A DNA stretch of 64,000 nt from Rhizobiaceae bacterium (lineage in GTDB: Bacteria; Pseudomonadota; Alphaproteobacteria; Rhizobiales; Rhizobiaceae), in the NCBI GenBank assembly GCA_019635795.1, contig JAHBYV010000001.1, positions 186,001 through 250,000 of the forward strand, in the 5' to 3' direction. This document shows, in pieces, positions 45,484-53,340 of this stretch. Under the pieces are notes generated by a model. That model did not search any database, was not told the DNA's origin, and was given only the letters and a program-made list of their open reading frames with translations. Position 1 is the stretch's first letter; every line of letters starts with the position of its first letter. The translations under genes and the position numbers were made by a program.

Positions 45484-48209
45484 GGCTGCGGGTCCCAACT
45501 AATCAGCGATTTGAATATAGTGTTTTCTTCTCTAAGTTTCTCGCACGTCCCGTCCCCGACGAGCTTCCCTCTGTCGAATACCAGAACTCGATCAAAATAT
45601 TGCGACATTGAAGGTGAGCCGACAACCCAAAGCACAGCGGCATTGGGATCAATCTTGCGGACAAGTTCCAGAACACTCTGAACAATTTGTTCCTGGGCGC
45701 GTGTATCAAGCGCCAGCAGAGGCCGGTTGACGACCAGATAGTCTGGGCGCTTGATCAGAGCGCGGGCAAGATCAAGTTTCTGGCGCAGCGCACCACTCAG
45801 CCTTCGACCGCCAACTCCTACATTGAAGCTCAGGCCCACATCCAGAACTTCGTCGTAGAGGCCATGCTCTTCCAGTATATCGCAAACCATGGTCCGGACC
45901 TGTTCGGAGCCGTTGGCATGTCCATGGCCTATGCGTCCGAAAAGAATGTTATCCATCACGCTGGATGAACTGTTGTAGCGATCTGGATCGTACCGCTCGA
46001 TCAACCCTTCCAGATCGGGAGGCAAATTCCGATAGAATGCCTCGCGGGCCTCAACGATCCTGTCCATCAGATCTGCTGAAAGAAGCCCGAAACGATGCCG
46101 CGGTTCGATATAGGCAAAACTCAGGGAAATTATCGAAGCGCGGTCGTCCTGACCCACGTCCTGAAATTGCTTGCCGCCCAGCTTTTGCAACAGTGTTTGA
46201 TACGTCGGAATTTCTTCGGCGGTCATAAACTCTTGCTGCTGGAAGAACGGGTGGTCAGGTGGCAGGTCAGCAAACAGTTCGATTGTCTGCTCGGCAATGT
46301 TCAAACCCATAGCGTAAAGCCGGGTATCCAGACCTGTCTCCTTGAGAACAGATGCGAAATATGGATCGTTAGCCAAAGCGATACGTGGCGAAACCGGTCC
46401 CGCCGCTGCACCAAAAAGAAGGTTTACGCCTATCGTGGCTTCGCGGTTATAGCTTCCCGGCTCGAATGGAACCACAAGGTCGCTCATGTTCGCGTCATCC
46501 AACCGCTTGCGCAAAGCGCTGCGCAGCTCAACGATGTGTGTGGCTAACCCGGTGTGCCGTGCCGTATCCGCAGCTGATCTCAGCCCCAGATCGAGCACAT
46601 CGCGCGACATGCCAACAGCGTCTAACGCGGGGCGTACCGCTTGATATATATCCTGCGGCCCTTTTGCGCCCGCTGACTCATAGTCAACCCAGTCGCTCGC
46701 AATATCCAGGTCCGGGTTGCCTGCACTGTTTGCTTCGGCAATTTCCCACTCGCGATGCACCGCGGCCTGCTCGTCATATTCCTTTGCCCTGTAGGGAGCG
46801 TGCTTCAGCCCATAGAGCAGGTTATCGCGCAATGTCCCCTGAAACAGTGAGGCGTCGGATGAGGCATAAGCCATACGGCGGCCGGAAACAGCCTCCGGTA
46901 TTTCCGCAAGGTCACGATCCTCAGCAATAACGCGCCCGGTAAAAGGTTTCTCCAGCCTCACGAGCGCTGCCGCTAGTGCGTCGGCGCCACTGGAAGCTGT
47001 GCCCACCAGCGCAACATGCTCACCCGGTTTGACCTCAAACGTGACATGCTCGACCAGTGAAGCGCCGCTATCGTCCTGAACTGTAAGATTGTTCGCGCAA
47101 AGCGGGCCGCTAATGTGGGGAATTTCTTCCAGCGTCACGCGCTGAAGGCTGGGGTCAAGCACCTGATCGATGGTGAACTGCTCAACAACCTGAGCATATT
47201 TCACCTGCACATCCTGGCGCATCTGATCCCAGTCGATCAGGTCTTTCATGGGGCCGGGCAGGTCTTTGTAGGCACCGATAACTGCAACAAGCTGGCCCAC
47301 ATCAAGCCGGCCTTCCAGCGCCAGATAGCCGCCAATCATGTAGAAGAGGAAAGGCGTGACCTGCGCCAGAAAATTGTTGATGAATTTGACCAGAAACTTC
47401 CACTGGTAAAGGTCGTACCGGATCTTGAAAATTCTGCCGAGGCGGGCAGTTATATCGGCTCTTTCAAAGTTCGATGTATCGTTGATGTGGATTGCTCCAA
47501 TTCCATCAACGATTTCACCCACCCGTCCTGAAAGCTCGCGGGCAGTCAGTTGACGCTCTCGCCCCAAAATCAGCAAACGGCGGCGCATACGGGGAATGAG
47601 GACAATCTGAACCAGCACGATTGCCAGAGCGATCAGCCCGAGCCAAAAGCTCTGTACCATGATAAATGCCAGAGCGGTGAGCGCCTGTCCGCCGAGGAAA
47701 ACCGGCTGTACGAAGGCATCCCCAATGAACCCGCCCATTGGCTCGACTTCATCTTTTATCATTGTGGCAACTTCAGCGGATTTCACGCGCTTGAAGTGTC
47801 CGATGGGGAACCGCAGGACGAGATCGACAAGTTCATATCGGACCCGGCGCAACATGCGCTCGCCAAGCCGTCCCTTATAAGTGTTGATGTAGAGCTTGAA
47901 GAGACCGTTGATGATCACAAGCAGCAGGAACACCATGCTGAGCGCAAACAGCATCTGTTCGCGACCAAGCTGGAAGCCGGAGAAAAACTCGACGTGACCG
48001 AAGAACGGCACGTCAAAGGCGATGTTCAGGAAGGTTTGCGTGGCGTCAGGACTGCCGAAACCATCACCCTGAATTGGTCCATTGACGATCAGCTTCGGCA
48101 GATCGAAAGACATATAATAGGGCACCATCGATAGCAGGACGATTGCCACTATCCAGAGTTGCTGGCGCCAGGTGTGAGTCCAAATATAGCGGAGTAGTGA
48201 CGGCTCCAT
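45480..48209 (-). CDS. ABC exporter-like protein with degenerate ATPase site
   Basis: 909 residues. An exporter-type membrane domain occupies about 15-330 (six helices) with a large loop at about 43-80. The nucleotide-binding domain is abnormal. Walker A is GTASSGAD (403-410; Lys and Ser/Thr missing), signature LSGAL (804-808), Walker B YLVVNRP (Asp to Asn, Glu to Arg), and the switch His is replaced (VVGSPS, about 862-867). Between Walker A and signature about 270 extra residues contain repeats of the segment NLLYG...GMSRDVLDLGL: DNLLYG 462, NLLFG 596, DNILFG 753. It is unlikely to hydrolyse ATP normally and may be a scaffold, channel or regulated pore. Coupled to the cNMP-binding gene. Confidence 0.85.
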   Translation of the reverse strand: MEPSLLRYIWTHTWRQQLWIVAIVLLSMVPYYMSFDLPKLIVNGPIQGDGFGSPDATQTFLNIAFDVPFFGHVEFFSGFQLGREQMLFALSMVFLLLVIINGLFKLYINTYKGRLGERMLRRVRYELVDLVLRFPIGHFKRVKSAEVATMIKDEVEPMGGFIGDAFVQPVFLGGQALTALAFIMVQSFWLGLIALAIVLVQIVLIPRMRRRLLILGRERQLTARELSGRVGEIVDGIGAIHINDTSNFERADITARLGRIFKIRYDLYQWKFLVKFINNFLAQVTPFLFYMIGGYLALEGRLDVGQLVAVIGAYKDLPGPMKDLIDWDQMRQDVQVKYAQVVEQFTIDQVLDPSLQRVTLEEIPHISGPLCANNLTVQDDSGASLVEHVTFEVKPGEHVALVGTASSGADALAAALVRLEKPFTGRVIAEDRDLAEIPEAVSGRRMAYASSDASLFQGTLRDNLLYGLKHAPYRAKEYDEQAAVHREWEIAEANSAGNPDLDIASDWVDYESAGAKGPQDIYQAVRPALDAVGMSRDVLDLGLRSAADTARHTGLATHIVELRSALRKRLDDANMSDLVVPFEPGSYNREATIGVNLLFGAAAGPVSPRIALANDPYFASVLKETGLDTRLYAMGLNIAEQTIELFADLPPDHPFFQQQEFMTAEEIPTYQTLLQKLGGKQFQDVGQDDRASIISLSFAYIEPRHRFGLLSADLMDRIVEAREAFYRNLPPDLEGLIERYDPDRYNSSSSVMDNILFGRIGHGHANGSEQVRTMVCDILEEHGLYDEVLDVGLSFNVGVGGRRLSGALRQKLDLARALIKRPDYLVVNRPLLALDTRAQEQIVQSVLELVRKIDPNAAVLWVVGSPSMSQYFDRVLVFDRGKLVGDGTCEKLREENTIFKSLISWDPQP

Positions 48210-48215
48210 CGCGCC

Positions 48216-48788
48216 TCATCCGGCCGGATGCAGGACGTAGAAAAGGCGACGCGTGTAAGGAGAATCCTCAATCGCCGCATCGTGCAGGTCCAGCGCAAAA
48301 TTACAGTGCATCTTCAAGGAAGGCCGGGCGATAATTTCCGGCACTTGCGAGGTGGCACGCTCCAGTTCTGGCGGGTACTCGATCACCACGACTTTGGCAT
48401 TGTCGATCAGCGAGAACAAAAGCTGCCCAAGTGGTTCGCGCTTGCCGAAGGGTTTGAGCGAATAACCGAGCAGCACCAGCCCATAGCTGAAGGGTGAAAA
48501 ATCATACTCAACCTCCTGAAATTTCCTGGATAAATGTCGGACATGGCAAGGCTTGCCGTTAAGTTCGCTCGATTCATAGTCAGGCGTTTTCGGATCAACT
48601 GAGAGAACCGACTTTGGAGTATGCGTAAGGTAGCTGGTAATCGGTCTTATGTGCCCGCCAATTTCGACTATGTTTTCGCAGTCACGGACGAAATGAGCGG
48701 CCAGAACTTGACGGATTTCCGCTGCCGGGCCGGAAAGATGAGGCAGGCTGTCAAAAACATTCGCAGGAAGATATTCGGCCTGAGACAT
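48216..48788 (-). CDS. SAM-methyltransferase-fold protein, function unknown
   Basis: 190 residues, no signal or membrane segment. IVEIGGHIRPITSYL resembles motif I of class I methyltransferases, VLSVDPKTPDYE the acidic second strand, and SYGLVLLGYSLKPFG the position of motif IV. Glycines of motif I are partly replaced, so SAM binding is uncertain. It starts the operon leading to the pseudo-ABC gene six bases downstream. It faces another methyltransferase-like gene across 60 bases. Confidence 0.6.
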   Translation of the reverse strand: MSQAEYLPANVFDSLPHLSGPAAEIRQVLAAHFVRDCENIVEIGGHIRPITSYLTHTPKSVLSVDPKTPDYESSELNGKPCHVRHLSRKFQEVEYDFSPFSYGLVLLGYSLKPFGKREPLGQLLFSLIDNAKVVVIEYPPELERATSQVPEIIARPSLKMHCNFALDLHDAAIEDSPYTRRLFYVLHPAG

Positions 48789-48848
48789 GAAATTCTCTTT
48801 TTTGGGGAATGCGTTGTGTCCTGATGCAACTCACCATAGAACACAGCC

Positions 48849-49517
48849 ATGGATCACAACAACATTATTGATTCAACTAAAGATTGGCATGAAGACGCGT
48901 TCGACCTGACGCGCGGTATTGCCGCTTATACGCGCTCGCCGCTTGTCGCGAGGATTGCGAAGGTACTCGCAAAGCACCCGCAAGCCTCCATTGCAAATGC
49001 CTTCAATCATAAGCAGGTCGCCTGCAAGATGTGGGCACGCGATGAGCTGCACAATGCTTTTGGCGGCAAATACCAGCGCATTTGGGTGTTGGGGGGTTGG
49101 TATGGCGTGTTGGCCGCCATGCTGTTTGACGATGCGCGATTTGATATAGGCTCGATTGAAACCATCGACCTTGATGAGAATGTCGCCGCTATCGCCCAAA
49201 CCTTGAATGGAAACGATCCGCGTCTGATCGCGCGAACCTGCGATATGTACGCCCTTGATTATGCAGGCGGAAAGCCGGACCTCGTGGTTAATACGAGTTG
49301 CGAGCACATTGCTGATGTGCGCGGCTGGCTGGACATGCTACCCGGCGGAACCAGGGTTCTGCTTCAATCGAATGATTATTACGCCGAGCCGACCCACATC
49401 AATTGCGTTAGCTCGCAAGATGCATTCGAGAGACTCGCCAGTTTGTCCAGTGTAAGCTTTGCGGGCACGCTGCCTCAGAAAAAGTACAACCGCTTCATGC
49501 TGATTGGGACTGCCTGA
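48849..49517 (+). CDS. class I SAM-dependent methyltransferase-like protein
   Basis: 222 residues. RIWVLGGWYGVLAAMLFDD (about 77-95) fits motif I, IETIDLDENVAAIAQTLNG the acidic second strand, and LVVNTSCEHIADVRGWLDMLP the motif IV region. Proteins of this kind occur beside glycosyltransferases. Divergent from the 48216-48788 gene; its 3' end overlaps the convergent glycosyltransferase by 23 bases. Substrate unknown. Confidence 0.7.
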   Translation: MDHNNIIDSTKDWHEDAFDLTRGIAAYTRSPLVARIAKVLAKHPQASIANAFNHKQVACKMWARDELHNAFGGKYQRIWVLGGWYGVLAAMLFDDARFDIGSIETIDLDENVAAIAQTLNGNDPRLIARTCDMYALDYAGGKPDLVVNTSCEHIADVRGWLDMLPGGTRVLLQSNDYYAEPTHINCVSSQDAFERLASLSSVSFAGTLPQKKYNRFMLIGTA

Positions 49518-50646
49518 CGCGCCAGTGCTCAAGCAGGATTTGAACCGTGCGCTGCGCGCCATTCAAGTCAAGCGTACTGGCGGGCGGTGGATTCTGTTCC
49601 AATGCACCTTCAATCGCGATCAGGAGCGTATCACCGTCGAGTTTTTCTTCCGATAACATAGATGCAAGGCCCAATGCCTCCAATCTGCGGGCTCGGCTCG
49701 TCTGTTCCGTTTCGCCTCCTTCCGCGAACGGAATGAGCAGGGACCGGCACCGGGCTCGCAGTATGTCACAAACGGTGTTGTAACCTGCTTGCGAGACAGA
49801 CAATTTAGCCCCAGACAGCAGGTCAGGGAAGTCCGGCCTGAATCGAAAAACAGACAGGTTTGGCGATGCAGCGGCAAGCGCATGGCGGTAATCGGCTTCT
49901 GGCAAATTTGGTCCGGTAATCAGGGAGATTGACCGGTCGCGCGGCATCTTGGCCGCAGCATCCACGCTTGCTGCAACAAGCTTTCTGCCCGCTGCACCGC
50001 CGCCAGCTGAAATCAAGATATCAAACCGCTCCTGCGGTGCATCGGGGGCAGGTCCCGCGACCATACCGGTATAGGCAATGCGGTCAGCGATCTGGCCCGC
50101 TAAGGGAAACGTCTCTTCCAGCCTGGCAAATGCCGCGTCTCCGTGCACAAGCACGAGATCGAAATAGCGGCGCACCAGTTCAACCGTTTCCTCATTGCGT
50201 CCGGGCTTGGTGCGTTCCTGCATTATGTCGCGCAAAGAGCAGGCAAGCAGCGGCTTTGGCGCGCCCTGCGATATGGCCTCAAGCAAAGGCACAAGCTCAA
50301 ATCGCATTTGCCGCCTTCCAAATGGGAAGGCTTCCACGATCACTATATCTGGCTGAAATTCGGAATAAATTGAGAGTAGCAGGTCACGCCTGTCGTTCAG
50401 AAAACGTTCGTCGACGGCGGACCCGTCAGGATGTGCCAGACCGGAAAAACCTTCGCTGGCGACAACTGGCGGCAATGCTACATGCGCAATTTCTGAGGGC
50501 GGAAAACCATCAACGGGCGCGCCGCCGGTTACAAGCTTGAGATTGGCGCCAGCACGGTGAAGCGCAGAAGAAATGCGACTTGCGCGCGCCAAATGTCCAA
50601 TGCCTAGCAGATGCTGAACATAGAACAGAATGCGCGGGGCGTTCAT
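49495..50646 (-). CDS. MurG-like GT-B glycosyltransferase (1)
   Basis: About 383 residues from ATG 50646. ILFYVQHLLGIGHLARASRISSAL is a MurG/GT28-like N-terminal loop, ILISAGGGAAGRKL begins the donor domain, and LSVSQAGYNTVCDILRARCRSLLIPFAEGGETEQTSRA (about 295-333) is the GT28 C-terminal nucleotide-sugar site. Cytosolic. Its start overlaps the end of the GT4 gene upstream by four bases. Last of a three-glycosyltransferase operon. Confidence 0.85.
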   Translation of the reverse strand: MNAPRILFYVQHLLGIGHLARASRISSALHRAGANLKLVTGGAPVDGFPPSEIAHVALPPVVASEGFSGLAHPDGSAVDERFLNDRRDLLLSIYSEFQPDIVIVEAFPFGRRQMRFELVPLLEAISQGAPKPLLACSLRDIMQERTKPGRNEETVELVRRYFDLVLVHGDAAFARLEETFPLAGQIADRIAYTGMVAGPAPDAPQERFDILISAGGGAAGRKLVAASVDAAAKMPRDRSISLITGPNLPEADYRHALAAASPNLSVFRFRPDFPDLLSGAKLSVSQAGYNTVCDILRARCRSLLIPFAEGGETEQTSRARRLEALGLASMLSEEKLDGDTLLIAIEGALEQNPPPASTLDLNGAQRTVQILLEHWRVRQSQSA

Positions 50647-51884
50647 ATGCGGTCCCATTCCTGTTCGAACAGCGCTTTAAGCTGCCGAATGCTGGAATGA
50701 TAATCAAAGCGGGTGCGAACACGATCTTCAGCGGCAGTGCCGAGTTGTGCTCTCAAGGAAGGGTTGCGAATAAGTCGCTCCAGAGCTTGCGCCAGTGCAG
50801 CCGGGCTTTCCGATGGAACGACAAGGCCGTTCTGACCATCTGTCAGCAGTTCGGGCACGCCGGACACGTCCGTCGAAACGCAGGCAAGGCCCTGACTCGC
50901 CGCTTCAACCAGCACATTGGGCAGTCCGTCACGATCGCCGTCTGGCGCTATTCGGCAGGCAAGCGCAAAAATATCCGAGGCGCGATATTGAGAAAGCACA
51001 TCTTCCTGAGCTTGTGCTCCCTTCCAGACAATGCGGCCATCCAACCCAAGACGCGTCGCTTGCGCCTTCAGTTCCGCAATTTTTTCACCTGACCCGATGT
51101 GAGTAAAACGCCAGTGCAGATCGCGCGGTAGCAATGCGAGCGCATCGAGCAGCGTGTCGAATCCCTTCTTGTGAACCGCACGTCCAACACTCACGATTTC
51201 GACGGGATTGGCCGTGTCGCTTCCATCGCGATCATGAGCGCGTGCGGGGAAGGTCGCAAAACGATCAAGATCAAGGCCGTGATAACTGAGGTGGACAGCA
51301 GAGCGACCGTCCAAAAGCTGTTCTAAATGCTGATGGCCGCTTTGCGTGCAGGTAACAGTCCACCGCGCACCGGCCAGTTTGTCGGACAACTCCTTGTCCT
51401 CAGAGGTCCAAATGTCCTTTGCGTGGGCCGAACAGGTCCATGGAATACCGCGCAGCATGGCGGCGTAGCGCGTTACAGAGGCCGGAGTATGCGCGAAATG
51501 CGCGTGAAGCCAGAACCCGCGTTCCGGCCATTCATTGGCCAGAACCAGAGCCTGACCAAATCTTCTGAACCGGTTGCGCGTGAAGTCGCGCGTGAGGTCC
51601 TTCGCGAAGGCAGGGATGGCCTTCCAGAAACGGGCCGTCGGCATGACAGCAAGCAGCGCCCGCAACACGCGCCCTCGCTCATCATGCAAGTACTCCGGCA
51701 GGTAGCGCACCTCCGCCTCGATCTCATCATGCACGGGATGGCGTTTGGTATCGGTTGGCCTGCGCAGTACAACGATGACAATCTCGATGCCGGATTGCTC
51801 AAGCCCACGTAACTCTTGGGCAATGAAGGTTTCGGAAAGGCGTGGATAGCCTTTGAGAACGATGACGAGACGCTGATTTCTCAT
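50643..51884 (-). CDS. GT4 family glycosyltransferase
   Basis: About 413 residues from ATG 51884, 13 bases after the preceding stop. RLVIVLKGYPRLSETFIAQELRGLEQSG is a GT4 N-terminus of the kind found in exopolysaccharide glycosyltransferases. The donor site is IAPDGDRDGLPNVLVEAASQGLACVSTDVSGVPELL (about 315-350) with the conserved second Glu. FPARAH and VEIVSVGRAVHKKGFDTLL mark the domain junction. Middle gene of the operon. Confidence 0.88.
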   Translation of the reverse strand: MRNQRLVIVLKGYPRLSETFIAQELRGLEQSGIEIVIVVLRRPTDTKRHPVHDEIEAEVRYLPEYLHDERGRVLRALLAVMPTARFWKAIPAFAKDLTRDFTRNRFRRFGQALVLANEWPERGFWLHAHFAHTPASVTRYAAMLRGIPWTCSAHAKDIWTSEDKELSDKLAGARWTVTCTQSGHQHLEQLLDGRSAVHLSYHGLDLDRFATFPARAHDRDGSDTANPVEIVSVGRAVHKKGFDTLLDALALLPRDLHWRFTHIGSGEKIAELKAQATRLGLDGRIVWKGAQAQEDVLSQYRASDIFALACRIAPDGDRDGLPNVLVEAASQGLACVSTDVSGVPELLTDGQNGLVVPSESPAALAQALERLIRNPSLRAQLGTAAEDRVRTRFDYHSSIRQLKALFEQEWDRI

Positions 51885-51897
51885 GTGTATCGGCGAG

Positions 51898-53112
51898 TCA
51901 AATCGCGCCTTCAACGACCGAAAAGTTCCGGCGCTCGCTTCGATCAAGCCAAGTGCCGACACGGTCGGAAATTCTCGACAAACCTTCAAGCTGCAAGTCA
52001 GGATTGCTTTGTGACGGACGAGGGCGGCGCAGCAATTCTTTCAATTTAGCCGCCATCAGGGCGGGTTCTTCGGCTTGTTCGGGCAAAATCATATCAACCA
52101 GCCCCAATTCGGCGGCACGCTGCGCCCGAATGAGCTGCTCTTCGCGCGGCGCAACGCGCGGAACGATCAAGGCTGGCTTGTCGAAGGAAAGAATCTCGCA
52201 ATAGGTGTTGTAGCCGCCCATTGCCACAACCGCCTTGGCGCCGGCGACCAGATCTTCCATGCGATTGTCGAACTCTATCATCTTGATACTGCTGATCGGC
52301 GCGCTCTTGCGCATCAGTTTCCGACGCTTGTTCGCGGGCATGTATGGTCCGAGCACGATGAGCGCGCGTTGCGTCAGGCTCGAGTCACTCTGATAAGCAT
52401 GTATGACGTTATGCACCAGATCGGCACCGTCGCCGCCGCCACCGGTTGTAACCAATATGTAGTCGCCCTCAGGCCGGTGATCCTCCGATTGCAAATCCGG
52501 CACCTTGCGTTGCAGAAATCCAACGAAATCCATCTTTGAGCGCACGCTGGATGGCACGTCGAGACCGGTCAGCGGGTCATAGAAATCTGGCGGGCCGTAG
52601 ACCCAGATCGAATCATAGAACATGGCAATCTTGCGCATGACATCCGCGCGCTTCCATTCGGCATCCAGCAATCGCGGAGCGTCCATAACCTCCCGCAAGC
52701 CGAGAATCAGCGTTGTTCCGCGCGTCTTGAGATATGACAGCGTATCTGCAACCTCACCGCGCAGACCCAGAGGCTCCTTGTCCACGATGAAAATGTCGGG
52801 GCGGAACGTCTCTGCAGTGCTGCGAATGATGGACTGGCGCATCTTCAGTGTATCCTGAAGATCAATGTGCTTTTCGAGGGAAGTGTACTCCCCGTTCCGC
52901 AGTTTGATCACGCTTGGAATTTTCACGAAATCGACGCGGGCCCGATAGTCGAACGCTCCCGCGATGGGCGAGCCGGATATGATCAGAACATTCAGCCCAC
53001 GATAATCTTCGACGAGCGCATGAGCGATTGTCCGACAACGACGCAAATGGCCAAGGCCAAACGTGTCGTGACTGTACATAAGGATACGTGCTTCCTCGAA
53101 ACGCCGCTTCAT
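51898..53112 (-). CDS. MurG-like GT-B glycosyltransferase (2)
   Basis: 404 residues. ILMYSHDTFGLGHLRRCRTIAHAL is related to the N-terminus of the 49495 protein (shared H-x6-GHL-R pattern), and DYILVTTGGGGDGADLVHN plus VAMGGYNTYCEILSFDKPALIVPRVAPREEQLIRA (about 300-334) form the donor domain. The two genes probably arose from one ancestor but are strongly diverged. First of the three-glycosyltransferase operon and divergent from the membrane cyclase across about 230 bases that must hold both promoters. Confidence 0.85.
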   Translation of the reverse strand: MKRRFEEARILMYSHDTFGLGHLRRCRTIAHALVEDYRGLNVLIISGSPIAGAFDYRARVDFVKIPSVIKLRNGEYTSLEKHIDLQDTLKMRQSIIRSTAETFRPDIFIVDKEPLGLRGEVADTLSYLKTRGTTLILGLREVMDAPRLLDAEWKRADVMRKIAMFYDSIWVYGPPDFYDPLTGLDVPSSVRSKMDFVGFLQRKVPDLQSEDHRPEGDYILVTTGGGGDGADLVHNVIHAYQSDSSLTQRALIVLGPYMPANKRRKLMRKSAPISSIKMIEFDNRMEDLVAGAKAVVAMGGYNTYCEILSFDKPALIVPRVAPREEQLIRAQRAAELGLVDMILPEQAEEPALMAAKLKELLRRPRPSQSNPDLQLEGLSRISDRVGTWLDRSERRNFSVVEGAI

Positions 53113-53340
53113 CGTTTTTAGCCTATGCTTTCCGTTCGACCGGATCGGCGTTTTCGAACGCTCTCATTTGAAATTACACCACCCTAGCGGGAACAATGCA
53201 ACCAATGGAGGAATTCTTCAAATTATACGTTAAAGCATTTTTGGTAACAACCTGTGCGAGTACTATTCGACATTCTACAGAGAGAAACGCTGTAACAATA
53301 CCGAAACGGCGTGCTGGCACAGAACTGAAAGCAGGTGAGA

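Noticed and set aside
47550-48134. 194-codon plus-strand frame opposite the pseudo-ABC membrane domain
   Set aside because: Charged, His/Glu/Gln-rich mirror of hydrophobic codons; no start signal.
45480-48209. Pseudogene status for the ABC protein
   Set aside because: The frame is uninterrupted over 909 codons, starts at a good ATG and is coupled to an intact downstream gene; decay would be expected to break it.
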